A stretch of 64,000 nt of DNA. It comes from Gammaproteobacteria bacterium. Its GTDB lineage: Bacteria; Pseudomonadota; Gammaproteobacteria; Nevskiales; Nevskiaceae. Location: positions 1 to 64,000 of the forward strand of contig JAPLSB010000024.1 of NCBI GenBank assembly GCA_026398875.1, in the 5' to 3' direction. The translations under genes were made by a program, and so were the position numbers. This document shows, piece by piece, positions 24,756-32,700 of the stretch. Each line of letters begins with the position of its first letter. The stretch's first letter is position 1. The notes under the pieces were generated by a model that saw only the letters and a program-made list of their open reading frames with translations, made no database searches and was not told the DNA's origin.

Positions 24756-27100
24756 GGCAGCCAGGACCAGAGTTCGACGAAGAAGAAGCGCACGATCGGC
24801 CGCGTGAACGCGACGATCAACGGCATCCGCTCGGCCTCGATCTTGGCGTAGCCGGTCATCTGCGGCAGCAGCTTGCCGTCGACTTCGTCGATCGCCATCA
24901 CCACGCGCACCACGCGTCCGTAAGGGCTGACCTCGGCGCTCGGCGCGATTTCGCGAACGATGCCGGTGTAGTCGCGATCCGGGAACGACCAGGCCTTGGC
25001 CAGCGCCTTGTTGCCGATCGCGATCTTGCCGACATCGGATTCGGCCACGCGAATCTCGACCAGCAGCTTCGACGAATCCTCGACCGTGGCCAGCTGCGCC
25101 CCACGCGCCAGGAAGTTGCCGAGCGCGAAGCGCAAGGTGCCGGACAGGATGCGGCCGGCAATCGGCGCCTTGACCTGCGCGTACTCGACCGATTTCTGAG
25201 CCAGATCGAGCTTCGCCTGCTCGCTGGCAATCTCGGCTTCCAGCGCCTGCAGCTGCTCGTTGCGCACCGGGCTGATCACCAGCGCCAGCTGCTTGCGCGC
25301 TTCCAGAAGCCGCTGCTGGTCAAGCTCGGCCACCGACAGCGCACGCTGGTAATCCTGGTCCGATACCGCCTTGCGCAGGAACGCCTGCTTCTGGCGATTG
25401 GCTTCGGCGCGGCTGAACTGAAGCTTCTTCTCGGCGGTGGCCACCACCTGACGGACCTGATCGATTTCCTCGCCCTTGGCACCGGACTTGGCGATCGCGA
25501 CATTGGCGCGCAGCCGCGTCAGGTTGGCTTCGCTCGACGCCACGGCGTAGCGCTCGGCATCGTCGTTGAGCTTGGCGATCACCTGCCCGGCCGTGACCAG
25601 ATCGCCTTCCTTGACGAACACCTCGCGGACATCGCCATCGGTCAGCGAGCGGATATCGGCTCGCGCGGTCGGCAACACGATGAACTCGCCACTCGGCTCG
25701 TACGTGTACGGAAACAGCGCGATCACCGCCAGCACCGTGATGATCGCCCAGTCCCAGCGCTTCGGCGGCGCCAGATTGACCTTGCTGCCGCCGATCGAAC
25801 CGCGGCTGGCTTGCGCACGCCGGGTGCTGGTCCAGAACGACCAGGCCAGCAGCACGGCCGTGATCACGATGCCGACCGCACCGAAGGCGCCGCTGAGCCA
25901 GCGGGCCGGGAAGATCACCACCCAGATCATCAGCCAGACCGGATAGGCGATCACCAGCAGGCCGTACCAGCGCAGCACGCCCGGCGACAGCTTCTTCATC
26001 TCGTTCCACGGCCGCTCGTAGCCGAACAGCGCGTACATCGCCTGTTCGCGCAGATCCGCTGCCTGGTACCACTGCACCAGCCAGTTGTAACCGTCGCGCT
26101 TGACCAGCGGATTGACCTGCAGCAGGAAGAACGCGCTGGCCAGCAAGGCCAGCGCCACCAGCAGCGACGGCAGCAGCGAATGGCTGTGGTGGAACATCAG
26201 CCACAAGGCAATGGCGATCACGAAGATCATCAACTGCGCCACCAGACCGCTGCCGACGATGCGCAGGCGCTGATCGCGCGGCGCGCTTTCAGCGGCACCG
26301 CCGGTATCGCAATGGAAGCGGGGAATCAGCACGGTACCGAGCACGATCCCGAACTTCGGCGTCTGCCGCGTCAGCGTGCGAATCGCTGCGGCGCGCGCCA
26401 ATTCGGACAGGAAATTCACCAGATAGATGCCGCCGACCAGGGTCAGCACCAGCGGCAGCGGCTCGATCAGGCGGCCGAAATCGATGCCCATCGGCACGCG
26501 ATGCGTCCACATCACCACCACGGCACCGACCACCAGCGCCAGCAACACCAGCAGCGAAAGCAGGCCGAACAGCGGCAGGTTCAGCAGCATGCCGATCGGC
26601 AGGAACGGCGCGATCGGAACCGCCGCCCGCGGCGCGGCCGTGACGCCGCGGAATGCGCCCCACAGACCGGTCAGCGAACCGGGCAAGCCTGGGCCAGACA
26701 GCGAGCCTGGAACGGTGGACGGCGCCGCCGTGTCCGAAGCGACACCGGCCGGACGCGGGCCCCGATTCCAGCCGGCCAGCGTTGCCTCGGCATCGGTCTG
26801 CGCCGGCACCGGCAGCGGCTCCTGCGAGCCGGCCGCCAGCAGGTCGCTGGTCGACAGCTCGTTGCAGAAGCGCTCCAGTTCGGTCGCCGTCAGCTCGGCA
26901 CCGAGCACCTCGCGGGCGGCCGCCCGCACGGCAGCGGCATCACGGCTGCCATCGATCAGCCGGGCCAGCTCGAACTCGGCCGGGTCAAGGCGGATCGGAC
27001 GACCGTGGCGCGCACCGGTCAACGCGTAGTACAGCCCGTCGGCTGACTTGGCAGCCGAGCCGAACACGAATTTTCGATACAGGTGACGAGGGCTTTCCAT
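24752..27100 (-). CDS. PqqD-like/M50-like/HlyD membrane fusion protein, protease motif lost
   Basis: This is a 782-residue inner-membrane protein. Residues 1-100 resemble a PqqD-like winged helix. A Pro/Gly linker follows. Residues 165-470 carry several transmembrane helices in the layout of peptidase M50 proteins. The metalloprotease HExxH is replaced by SELARA (about residues 232-237), while NPLVKRDGYNWL keeps the distal Asp. Residues 490-770 are a HlyD/biotinyl-lipoyl adaptor with a long coiled coil. I chose the ATG beginning MESPRHLYRKF. It follows the TolC-like gene by 61 bases and overlaps the next gene by four. Together they look like an ATPase-less or trans-energised export channel. 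Catalytic protease activity is unlikely. Confidence 0.8.
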   Translation of the reverse strand: MESPRHLYRKFVFGSAAKSADGLYYALTGARHGRPIRLDPAEFELARLIDGSRDAAAVRAAAREVLGAELTATELERFCNELSTSDLLAAGSQEPLPVPAQTDAEATLAGWNRGPRPAGVASDTAAPSTVPGSLSGPGLPGSLTGLWGAFRGVTAAPRAAVPIAPFLPIGMLLNLPLFGLLSLLVLLALVVGAVVVMWTHRVPMGIDFGRLIEPLPLVLTLVGGIYLVNFLSELARAAAIRTLTRQTPKFGIVLGTVLIPRFHCDTGGAAESAPRDQRLRIVGSGLVAQLMIFVIAIALWLMFHHSHSLLPSLLVALALLASAFFLLQVNPLVKRDGYNWLVQWYQAADLREQAMYALFGYERPWNEMKKLSPGVLRWYGLLVIAYPVWLMIWVVIFPARWLSGAFGAVGIVITAVLLAWSFWTSTRRAQASRGSIGGSKVNLAPPKRWDWAIITVLAVIALFPYTYEPSGEFIVLPTARADIRSLTDGDVREVFVKEGDLVTAGQVIAKLNDDAERYAVASSEANLTRLRANVAIAKSGAKGEEIDQVRQVVATAEKKLQFSRAEANRQKQAFLRKAVSDQDYQRALSVAELDQQRLLEARKQLALVISPVRNEQLQALEAEIASEQAKLDLAQKSVEYAQVKAPIAGRILSGTLRFALGNFLARGAQLATVEDSSKLLVEIRVAESDVGKIAIGNKALAKAWSFPDRDYTGIVREIAPSAEVSPYGRVVRVVMAIDEVDGKLLPQMTGYAKIEAERMPLIVAFTRPIVRFFFVELWSWLP

Positions 27101-27161
27101 CAGGGAACTCGGGGGGATCGACGTCGAACAGTCAGGAGGTGCCGCAGGAAAATCGCAAGGC

Positions 27162-28544
27162 TCAGTGCACCAGCGCGCCATTCACCGCCAGCAGATCGGC
27201 GTGGTTGAGGCTGCCGGCGGCAGCTTTCAGCCGCAGCGTATTCAGGAGGGTGTCGTAACGGGCGACGGCGTAGTCGCGTTCGGCGCGATAGCGGCTGCGC
27301 AGTGCCAGCAGCAGTTCGCCGTTGGTCCGCGTGCCGACCTCGTAACCCACCCGCATCGCATCCTCCGATGCCCGCGTCGACTGCACGGCCTGCCTCAGCG
27401 CACGAACCTTGGCGATGCCGGCGCTGGAATTCAGGAACGCCACCTGTACCTTGCGCAGCGCTTCGGCGCGCTTGGCGGCTTCGTCCGCCTCTGCACGGGT
27501 CAGGCCGGCATGCGCGGCGCGAATCGCCGAGCTGATGGCGCCGCCGGTGAAAATCGGGATCTTCAGCTGCAGGCCGACGCGCTCGTCGGTTGCGCGGTTG
27601 CCCTGCGCACCGATGCCGTTGGAGATGCCGCCTTCGGCGTACTGGTAGCTGTACGCGGCCAGTGCGTCCAGGCGCGGCCAGCGAGCGCCGGACGCCTTGT
27701 CGATGTTCTTGCGGGCAATCTCGGTGGCCAGCTTCTGCGCCTTGAGCTGCAGATTCTGATTGCTGGCGCGCTCGATCCAGACATCGATGCTGTCCGGATC
27801 CGGCGGCAGTGGCGCATAGGTTTTCGACAAACCATCGAGCGCGCCGAAACGCGTGCCGCCGCTGAGCAATTCGAGCTGCACACGGGATACCGCGACACCG
27901 TTCTGCGCGGCGATCAGCGCCGATGCGGCAAGGTCGAGCTGCGCCTGCGCCACCTGCACTTCGGTCTCCGCCGCCAGACCGGCCGCTGCCTTGTCGCGGG
28001 TCTGGGTCAGCACCGCTTCGATGGCGGCCTTTTCGGCCTGCGCGAAGCGCAATTCCTCGTCAGCCGAAAGCGCAGCGAAATAGGCCTCGACAACGCCGAT
28101 CCGCAGCGCGTCCTGCGCCTCGTAGGTCAGCAGGCCGGCACGGCTGACTTCGAGTGCTGCGGTATCGAGCGACAGATACAAGCCGCGGTCGAACAGCACC
28201 TGCGTCAGGCCGACCTGGTAGCCGACACTGTTGAAGGCGTCGGTGCGATTGACGTCGGCACCCGTCACCGGCGCACCACCGACTCCGCCGACGAAGAAGC
28301 GGCCGCTGAGCGTCTGGCTGATCGTTTCAGCCTCGCCACTGACGCCGATCTGCGGCAACAGCTTGGCCAGTGCAAACGGCCTCGCTTCGACCGCCTGCTG
28401 GTAGGCCGCGATCACCGACAGGTACTCGGGATTGCCATCCAGCGCCTTGGTGTAGACCGATAGCAAGTCATCCGCGATCACTGCGGTTGACGGTGCAACG
28501 CACAGCGAAAGCAACGCGACCCGCAGCGGACGCAGGAAATTCAT
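27162..28544 (-). CDS. TolC-family outer membrane efflux protein
   Basis: This 460-residue outer membrane channel protein has an N-terminal signal peptide MNFLRPLRVALLSLC with cleavage near VIADD, then DLLSVYTKALDGNPEYL, the typical TolC opening. Two repeats of long coiled helices follow, with TDERVGLQLKIPIFTGGA in the second half and VGTRTNGELLLA near the end. A GGAG site precedes the ATG. It is the first gene of the operon and should pair with the HlyD-type adaptor downstream. Long upstream in-frame extension was rejected because it lacks the signal peptide position. Confidence 0.9.
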   Translation of the reverse strand: MNFLRPLRVALLSLCVAPSTAVIADDLLSVYTKALDGNPEYLSVIAAYQQAVEARPFALAKLLPQIGVSGEAETISQTLSGRFFVGGVGGAPVTGADVNRTDAFNSVGYQVGLTQVLFDRGLYLSLDTAALEVSRAGLLTYEAQDALRIGVVEAYFAALSADEELRFAQAEKAAIEAVLTQTRDKAAAGLAAETEVQVAQAQLDLAASALIAAQNGVAVSRVQLELLSGGTRFGALDGLSKTYAPLPPDPDSIDVWIERASNQNLQLKAQKLATEIARKNIDKASGARWPRLDALAAYSYQYAEGGISNGIGAQGNRATDERVGLQLKIPIFTGGAISSAIRAAHAGLTRAEADEAAKRAEALRKVQVAFLNSSAGIAKVRALRQAVQSTRASEDAMRVGYEVGTRTNGELLLALRSRYRAERDYAVARYDTLLNTLRLKAAAGSLNHADLLAVNGALVH

Positions 28545-28562
28545 CGAAGGCTCCGACGGCAA

Positions 28563-28576
28563 CCCGGTATACCGGG
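28563..28576. promoter_or_regulatory. Perfect 14-bp palindrome before the export operon
   Basis: CCCGGTATACCGGG is a perfect palindrome lying 18 bases upstream of the TolC-like start codon, between the ribosome binding site and the expected promoter. It may be the operator of an unlinked dimeric repressor. As RNA it would also form a short hairpin. Confidence 0.45.
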
Positions 28577-28933
28577 CTTTTCTGGTCTGCGGATTATCAC
28601 TCAGCACAGCCTTCGCGTGGCGTCGGAACGGAAATGTCGTATGGGTCGGCGGGCAGTTCAAGCAGGAATCGCGCCGGATTGCCCGAATTTTCAAGAATCA
28701 CCCGATTTTGCTTGTTCGTCGAGTCGGTCCGGAACGCGCGATCGGCGGCGCTGACTGGCGCATCGACACGCTCGGTGGCCCGCCGTTTCAACAGCCCCGT
28801 TCGCGCTGTCCGGTCCCGTCGACCCGATCCGGATGCCGCCATGCCGGCAGCAGCGCCGGCGGTCCTGCGCGCCACCGGGCCGCGCCGCTTAAACTTGCCG
28901 CCTTTCCAACCTCCCGCAACTGACGAGAAACCG

Positions 28934-29443
28934 ATGACCGACGCCGCAACCGTGTCCGTGCTGATGCAGACCAGCCTGGGCGACATGACGATCGAACTCG
29001 ATGCCGCCAAGGCGCCGAAGACGGTCGCGAACTTCCTTGCCTATGTCGACGCCGGCCATTACGACGGCCTCGCTTTCCATCGCGTGATCCGCGATTTCAT
29101 GATTCAGGGCGGCGGCTACGTGGCGCCGGACTACACCGAAAAGAAGACCGGCAAGCCGATCGAGAACGAGTGCAACAACGGGCTCAAGAACGCCCGCGGC
29201 ACGATCGCGATGGCTCGGACCAGCGACCCGCACTCGGCCACCGCGCAGTTCTTCATCAACCACGCCGACAACGCCTTCCTCGACGGCAAGCCGGGCCAGT
29301 GGGGCTATGCCGTGTTCGGCAAGCTGTCCGCCGGCCACGACGTGCTCGACAAGATCGGCACCACGCCGACCGGCCGCATCCGCCCGTTCGGCCAGGACGT
29401 GCCGGTGGAGCCGGTGGTGATCGTCAAGGTGTCGCGCGTCTGA
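28934..29443 (+). CDS. ppiB: Cyclophilin-type peptidyl-prolyl cis-trans isomerase
   Basis: This 169-residue cytoplasmic cyclophilin speeds proline isomerisation in folding proteins. Active-site segments are intact: FHRVIRDFMIQGG, TIAMARTSDPHSATAQFFIN and GYAVFGKLSAGHDVLD. No signal peptide is present, which fits PpiB rather than PpiA. The ATG at MTDAATVSV was taken; a longer frame upstream is a high-GC artefact. The stop overlaps the start of the following nuclease gene (TGATG). Confidence 0.93.
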   Translation: MTDAATVSVLMQTSLGDMTIELDAAKAPKTVANFLAYVDAGHYDGLAFHRVIRDFMIQGGGYVAPDYTEKKTGKPIENECNNGLKNARGTIAMARTSDPHSATAQFFINHADNAFLDGKPGQWGYAVFGKLSAGHDVLDKIGTTPTGRIRPFGQDVPVEPVVIVKVSRV

Positions 29444-30234
29444 TGCCGTTGCGGCTTCCGGGCCGATACGCCGGGCTGCTGGCCGCCGCTGCGCTCGCGG
29501 CGACCACGGTCCCGGCGTTGGCCTGGGGGCCCGAAGGCCACCGTCTGGTGGGCGAGCTTGCTGCGGCCCAGCTGACACCGGCCGCGCAGCAAGCGGTCGC
29601 GGCCTTGCTGATCGGCGAGCCGGAGCCGACGCTGGCCGGCATTGCCAACTGGGCCGACGAAACCCGAACACCCGACAGCGGCCCGCTGCACTACGTCAAC
29701 TTCCCGCGCGGCAGCTGCCGATATCAAGCGCCGCGCGACTGCCCCGACGGCCGCTGCGTCGTCGCAGCGATCGAGGCATCAGCGGCGCTGGTCGGGAACC
29801 TGCAGGCACCGCCGTCACAGCGCCGTGATGCGTTGAAGAATCTGGTCCACTTCGTCGGTGATCTGCATCAGCCGCTGCATGCTGGACGTGCCGAGGATCG
29901 CGGTGGCAATACGGTCCAGCTGCAGTGGCAAGGGGCCGGCAGCAACCTGCATCAGCTGTGGGACAGCCTGCTGATCGAGGCGATTGATACGGACCGGCGA
30001 CATCTGGCGGCGCGCCTGCTTGCCCAGAAGCCCAATTCCTTGAATCGTGACCGTGACAGCCGACGCTGGGCGGAAGAGTCCTGCGCCATCGTCGCCGAAC
30101 CCGACTTCTACCCGGCCACCCGCACGCCGGACGAAACCGCGTACCGGCAACGCTGGCAAGCAACCATGGAAGCCCGTCTGCAACGCGCCGGGCAGCGTCT
30201 GGCTGGGCTGCTCAACGCGCTGCTCGACCGCTGA
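29443..30234 (+). CDS. S1/P1-type zinc nuclease, secreted
   Basis: This 263-residue single-strand nuclease/phosphatase homologue has a signal peptide ending PALA before WGPEGHRLV, so the mature protein begins with Trp. That residue coordinates zinc in the S1/P1 family. Further zinc ligands are visible in NWADE, LHYVN, HFVGDLHQPLH and NLHQLWDS. Length matches family norms. It is probably co-translated with the cyclophilin gene. It likely scavenges nucleotides or phosphate from extracellular nucleic acid. Confidence 0.9.
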   Translation: MPLRLPGRYAGLLAAAALAATTVPALAWGPEGHRLVGELAAAQLTPAAQQAVAALLIGEPEPTLAGIANWADETRTPDSGPLHYVNFPRGSCRYQAPRDCPDGRCVVAAIEASAALVGNLQAPPSQRRDALKNLVHFVGDLHQPLHAGRAEDRGGNTVQLQWQGAGSNLHQLWDSLLIEAIDTDRRHLAARLLAQKPNSLNRDRDSRRWAEESCAIVAEPDFYPATRTPDETAYRQRWQATMEARLQRAGQRLAGLLNALLDR

Positions 30235-30370
30235 AGCGCCCGCGCCGCCGCAACGGCTGATTGCACTGGCATCGACACCGACTCCTGCGGCCGTGCCGTA
30301 CCGCGACGGCGGGCGATTTACCCTAGAATTGCGACCGTTTGTTGACAATCGTTCGCGCCGAGGTTTCCGC

Positions 30371-30418
30371 ATGACGTTGCTGATCGCCATTGACACCCTG
30401 CCAGGTCGCCGTTCGTGA
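30371..30418 (+). CDS. Short upstream ORF, possible coupling leader
   Basis: This 15-codon frame reads MTLLIAIDTLPGRRS. It has a good GAGG ribosome binding site seven bases before its ATG. Its TGA stop overlaps the GTG start of the nucleotidyltransferase gene (TCGTGA). It could load ribosomes onto the downstream GTG by translational coupling. It may have no independent function. Confidence 0.4.
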   Translation: MTLLIAIDTLPGRRS

Positions 30419-31191
30419 AGGCGCTGATTCTCAGTGCCGGTCAGGGTCGACGCCTGTTGCCGCTGACCGCCTCACGCCCGAAGTGCCTGATCGAACTCGG
30501 TGGCCGCAGCCTGCTTGAATGGCAGTTGATCAGTCTCGCCAGCGCCGGCGTCCGCGAAGCCGTGGTCGTTGTCGGCTACGGCGCCGATCAGGTCGAGGAA
30601 GTGCTGAAGGCCCGCACCCCGGCCGGCATCCAGGTGCGCACGCTGTACAACCCGTTCTACGAAGCGGCCGACAATCTGGCCAGCTGCTGGATCGCCCGCC
30701 ATGAACTCCGCGGCGAGTGCCTGATCCTCAATGGCGACACGCTGATCGAGACGGCGATCGTCGAGCGCCTGCTCGGCAAGGTCGCCCACCCGATCACGGT
30801 GACCATCGACCGCAAGGACTACTACGACGCCGACGACATGAAGGTGCGTACCGAAGGCAACCAGCTGGTCGCCATCGGCAAGAAGCTGACCGCCGACATC
30901 GTCAACGGTGAATCGATCGGCTTCCTGCGCTTCACCACCGAAGGCGCGGCGCGCTTCGTCGGCGAGGTCGAGCGGATCATGCGCACGCCGGAAGGCCTGA
31001 AGCTCTGGTACCTGTCGGTGATTCACCAGATCGCCAGCCGCAGCGGTGACGTTGGCTACACGTCGATCGAAGGCCTCGGCTGGGGCGAAATGGACTTCCT
31101 GCCCGACGTTGCCCACAACGAAGCGCTGGTTGCCGGCTGGCCGCAGCCGGCACCGTTGCTGACGGCTGCTGCCGCGAGCGGAGCCGCCTGA
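30415..31191 (+). CDS. Sugar/choline-phosphate-type nucleotidyltransferase
   Basis: This 258-residue NTP transferase transfers a nucleotide to a phosphorylated alcohol or sugar. The signature LSAGQGRRLLPLTASRPKCL is at the N-terminus, with a second metal site in LILNGDTLIE near residue 106. DNLASCWIARHEL resembles LicC-like CTP:phosphocholine cytidylyltransferases. The start is GTG overlapping a small upstream ORF. The stop overlaps the FA2H-like hydroxylase start, so a head group activated for a lipid is plausible. Substrate and base (CTP or other) cannot be read from sequence. Confidence 0.8.
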   Translation: MKALILSAGQGRRLLPLTASRPKCLIELGGRSLLEWQLISLASAGVREAVVVVGYGADQVEEVLKARTPAGIQVRTLYNPFYEAADNLASCWIARHELRGECLILNGDTLIETAIVERLLGKVAHPITVTIDRKDYYDADDMKVRTEGNQLVAIGKKLTADIVNGESIGFLRFTTEGAARFVGEVERIMRTPEGLKLWYLSVIHQIASRSGDVGYTSIEGLGWGEMDFLPDVAHNEALVAGWPQPAPLLTAAAASGAA

Positions 31192-31820
31192 TGGCCGCCG
31201 CCCGCCCGATGCGTCGCTCGCCGGACGAATCGATCCGGATGTTCGAAGCCGACTGGATGGAAGCGCTGTCGAAAATCCCGTTCTGGGTACCGATGGCGAT
31301 CTACCTGCCGCTGTTCGCCTGGATGACCTGGACGGCCTTCGCCGACGGCATCAGCGTGCTCGGCTGGATCGCCAGCTTCATCGGCGGCCTGGCGATCTGG
31401 ACCGCCACCGAGTACTTCCTGCACCGCTTCCTGTTCCACTGGACCCCGCCGGGCAAGATCGGCGAGCGCCTGCACTTCATCTGGCACGGCGTCCATCACG
31501 ACCACCCGAACGATCGCCTGCGCCTGGTGATGCCGCCGTCGGTGAGCGTGCCGCTGGCATACGGGTTCTACAGCCTGTTTGGCCTCGCGTTTGCCGGACC
31601 GGTGCTGTTCGCGGTGTTCGGCGGCTTCATCGTCGGCTACGTGGTCTACGACACCCTGCACTACGCGCTGCACCACCACGCCTGGCAGCATCCGCTGTTC
31701 AAGAAGCTCAAGGTGCATCACATGCAGCACCACTTCGTGAATGGCACCACCGGTTACGGCGTGTCGAGCCCGCTGTGGGACTGGATCATGGGGACGCGGC
31801 GAGTGGCGGCGAAAGGCTGA
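31191..31820 (+). CDS. Fatty acid 2-hydroxylase-like (FA2H/Scs7) membrane di-iron enzyme
   Basis: This 209-residue integral membrane hydroxylase of the fatty acid hydroxylase superfamily has all histidine clusters in FA2H order: EYFLHRFLFHW, WHGVHHDHPND, YDTLHYALHHH and KVHHMQHHFVN, ending SSPLWDWIMGT. The pattern LVMPPSVSVPLAYGFY also follows FA2H. It lacks the cytochrome b5 domain found in yeast Scs7 and needs an external electron donor. In eukaryotes this enzyme 2-hydroxylates the ceramide acyl chain, which fits the adjoining sphingolipid locus. A carotenoid or sterol role is less likely from the motif match. Confidence 0.85.
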   Translation: MAAARPMRRSPDESIRMFEADWMEALSKIPFWVPMAIYLPLFAWMTWTAFADGISVLGWIASFIGGLAIWTATEYFLHRFLFHWTPPGKIGERLHFIWHGVHHDHPNDRLRLVMPPSVSVPLAYGFYSLFGLAFAGPVLFAVFGGFIVGYVVYDTLHYALHHHAWQHPLFKKLKVHHMQHHFVNGTTGYGVSSPLWDWIMGTRRVAAKG

Positions 31821-31839
31821 TTGCCTTCGCGCTGACGAT

Positions 31840-31868
31840 GAAAAAGCCGGCCCCTGGCCGGCTTTTTC
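31840..31868. terminator. Bidirectional intrinsic terminator
   Basis: A perfect inverted repeat, AAAAAGCCGGCC (31841-31852) and GGCCGGCTTTTT (31856-31867), has a three-base loop. It separates the convergent hydroxylase and nucleotidyltransferase genes and can stop transcription from either side. Confidence 0.9.
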
Positions 31869-31893
31869 ATTGCGGCGCCTGCCGCGCGCGATA

Positions 31894-32700
31894 TCAGCCG
31901 CGAACGCTGGCGCGCTGTCGATCCGCCGCCAGCAGCTGCTCGACCAGTTCCTTGTCAGCCGGCTTGTCGACATCGACCGCCGCCCGAGCAAACGGCATCT
32001 CGACGACGGAGGCCTTGGCACCTCCGGCCAGCGCACCAAGGCGCGCCAGTGCCGTTGACAGCTTCAGCCAGCCCAGCAGGTAGCGCAGCGCGTAGCTGAT
32101 GCCGAGCAGACGCAGCATCGCCACCGGCCGCTTGCGCAGTGCTTCGACGTGCTGCCACAGCTCGGCCAGCGCATGGGCCTTCGGTGTTGCGAAGAAAAAC
32201 AGGTTGCATCCGCTGTACGCCGCTTCGCGGAAGCGCAGCCAGGTGCGACGGGTCTCCGGCATCTCGGCCAGCACCACTTCGGAACGGGCCAGACCAAGCG
32301 CCGCATCGGCAGCGGGCGGCACGGCGCTGAGGAAATGACTGACCCATTCCGGCTGCAGCAGCGCATGGTCGGCGGTGGTGATCAGCAGCGGCACCGGGTA
32401 CTTCGCCAGTGCCGCGACGACGCTGCGGCTCGGGCTGCCGGCGGCCGGAAAGGTATCGACCGGCTTGCCGTTCGCGGCCTCGGCCAGCCCAGGCAGCGCC
32501 TGCACCAGTTCCGGGGCTTCGATGATCACGACGATCCGGGCGATCTCCGGCGAGGCGCCGAGCGCCGCGATCACGCGCAGCAGCATCGGCGTGCCGCCGA
32601 CGGCGATCAGCGCCTTGTGCGGCACGCTGAACGCCTGCGCCATCGGATCGTCCGGTCCACGCGAACCGGCGAGGACCAATGCCGTCAGCCCGGTCTTCAC
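31894..32700 (-). CDS. MobA-like NTP transferase domain protein
   Basis: This 268-residue nucleotidyltransferase-fold protein begins TALVLAGSRGPDDP and has HKALIAVGGTPML as the sugar/alcohol-binding segment and LLITTADHALL as the metal site. The C-terminal third is basic with a hydrophobic stretch (LRLLGISYALRYLLGWL) that may lie on the membrane. The start is GTG overlapping the stop of the upstream GNAT gene (GTGA). It is last in the HIT-lptF-lptG-GNAT operon. It might activate a ceramide-phosphate or head group, but molybdenum cofactor chemistry is unlikely given the neighbours. Confidence 0.75.
   Translation of the reverse strand: MKTGLTALVLAGSRGPDDPMAQAFSVPHKALIAVGGTPMLLRVIAALGASPEIARIVVIIEAPELVQALPGLAEAANGKPVDTFPAAGSPSRSVVAALAKYPVPLLITTADHALLQPEWVSHFLSAVPPAADAALGLARSEVVLAEMPETRRTWLRFREAAYSGCNLFFFATPKAHALAELWQHVEALRKRPVAMLRLLGISYALRYLLGWLKLSTALARLGALAGGAKASVVEMPFARAAVDVDKPADKELVEQLLAADRQRASVRG

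Noticed and set aside
23121..24851. Long + strand frame opposite the export operon
   Set aside because: It is antisense to two overlapping genes with clear repeat and domain structure and has a shadow-type amino acid composition.
30342..30347. TTGACA as a -35 box for the nucleotidyltransferase gene
   Set aside because: No -10-like hexamer occurs at 16-18 bases downstream, where the small upstream ORF begins. TAGAAT at 30324 likewise lacks a -35.
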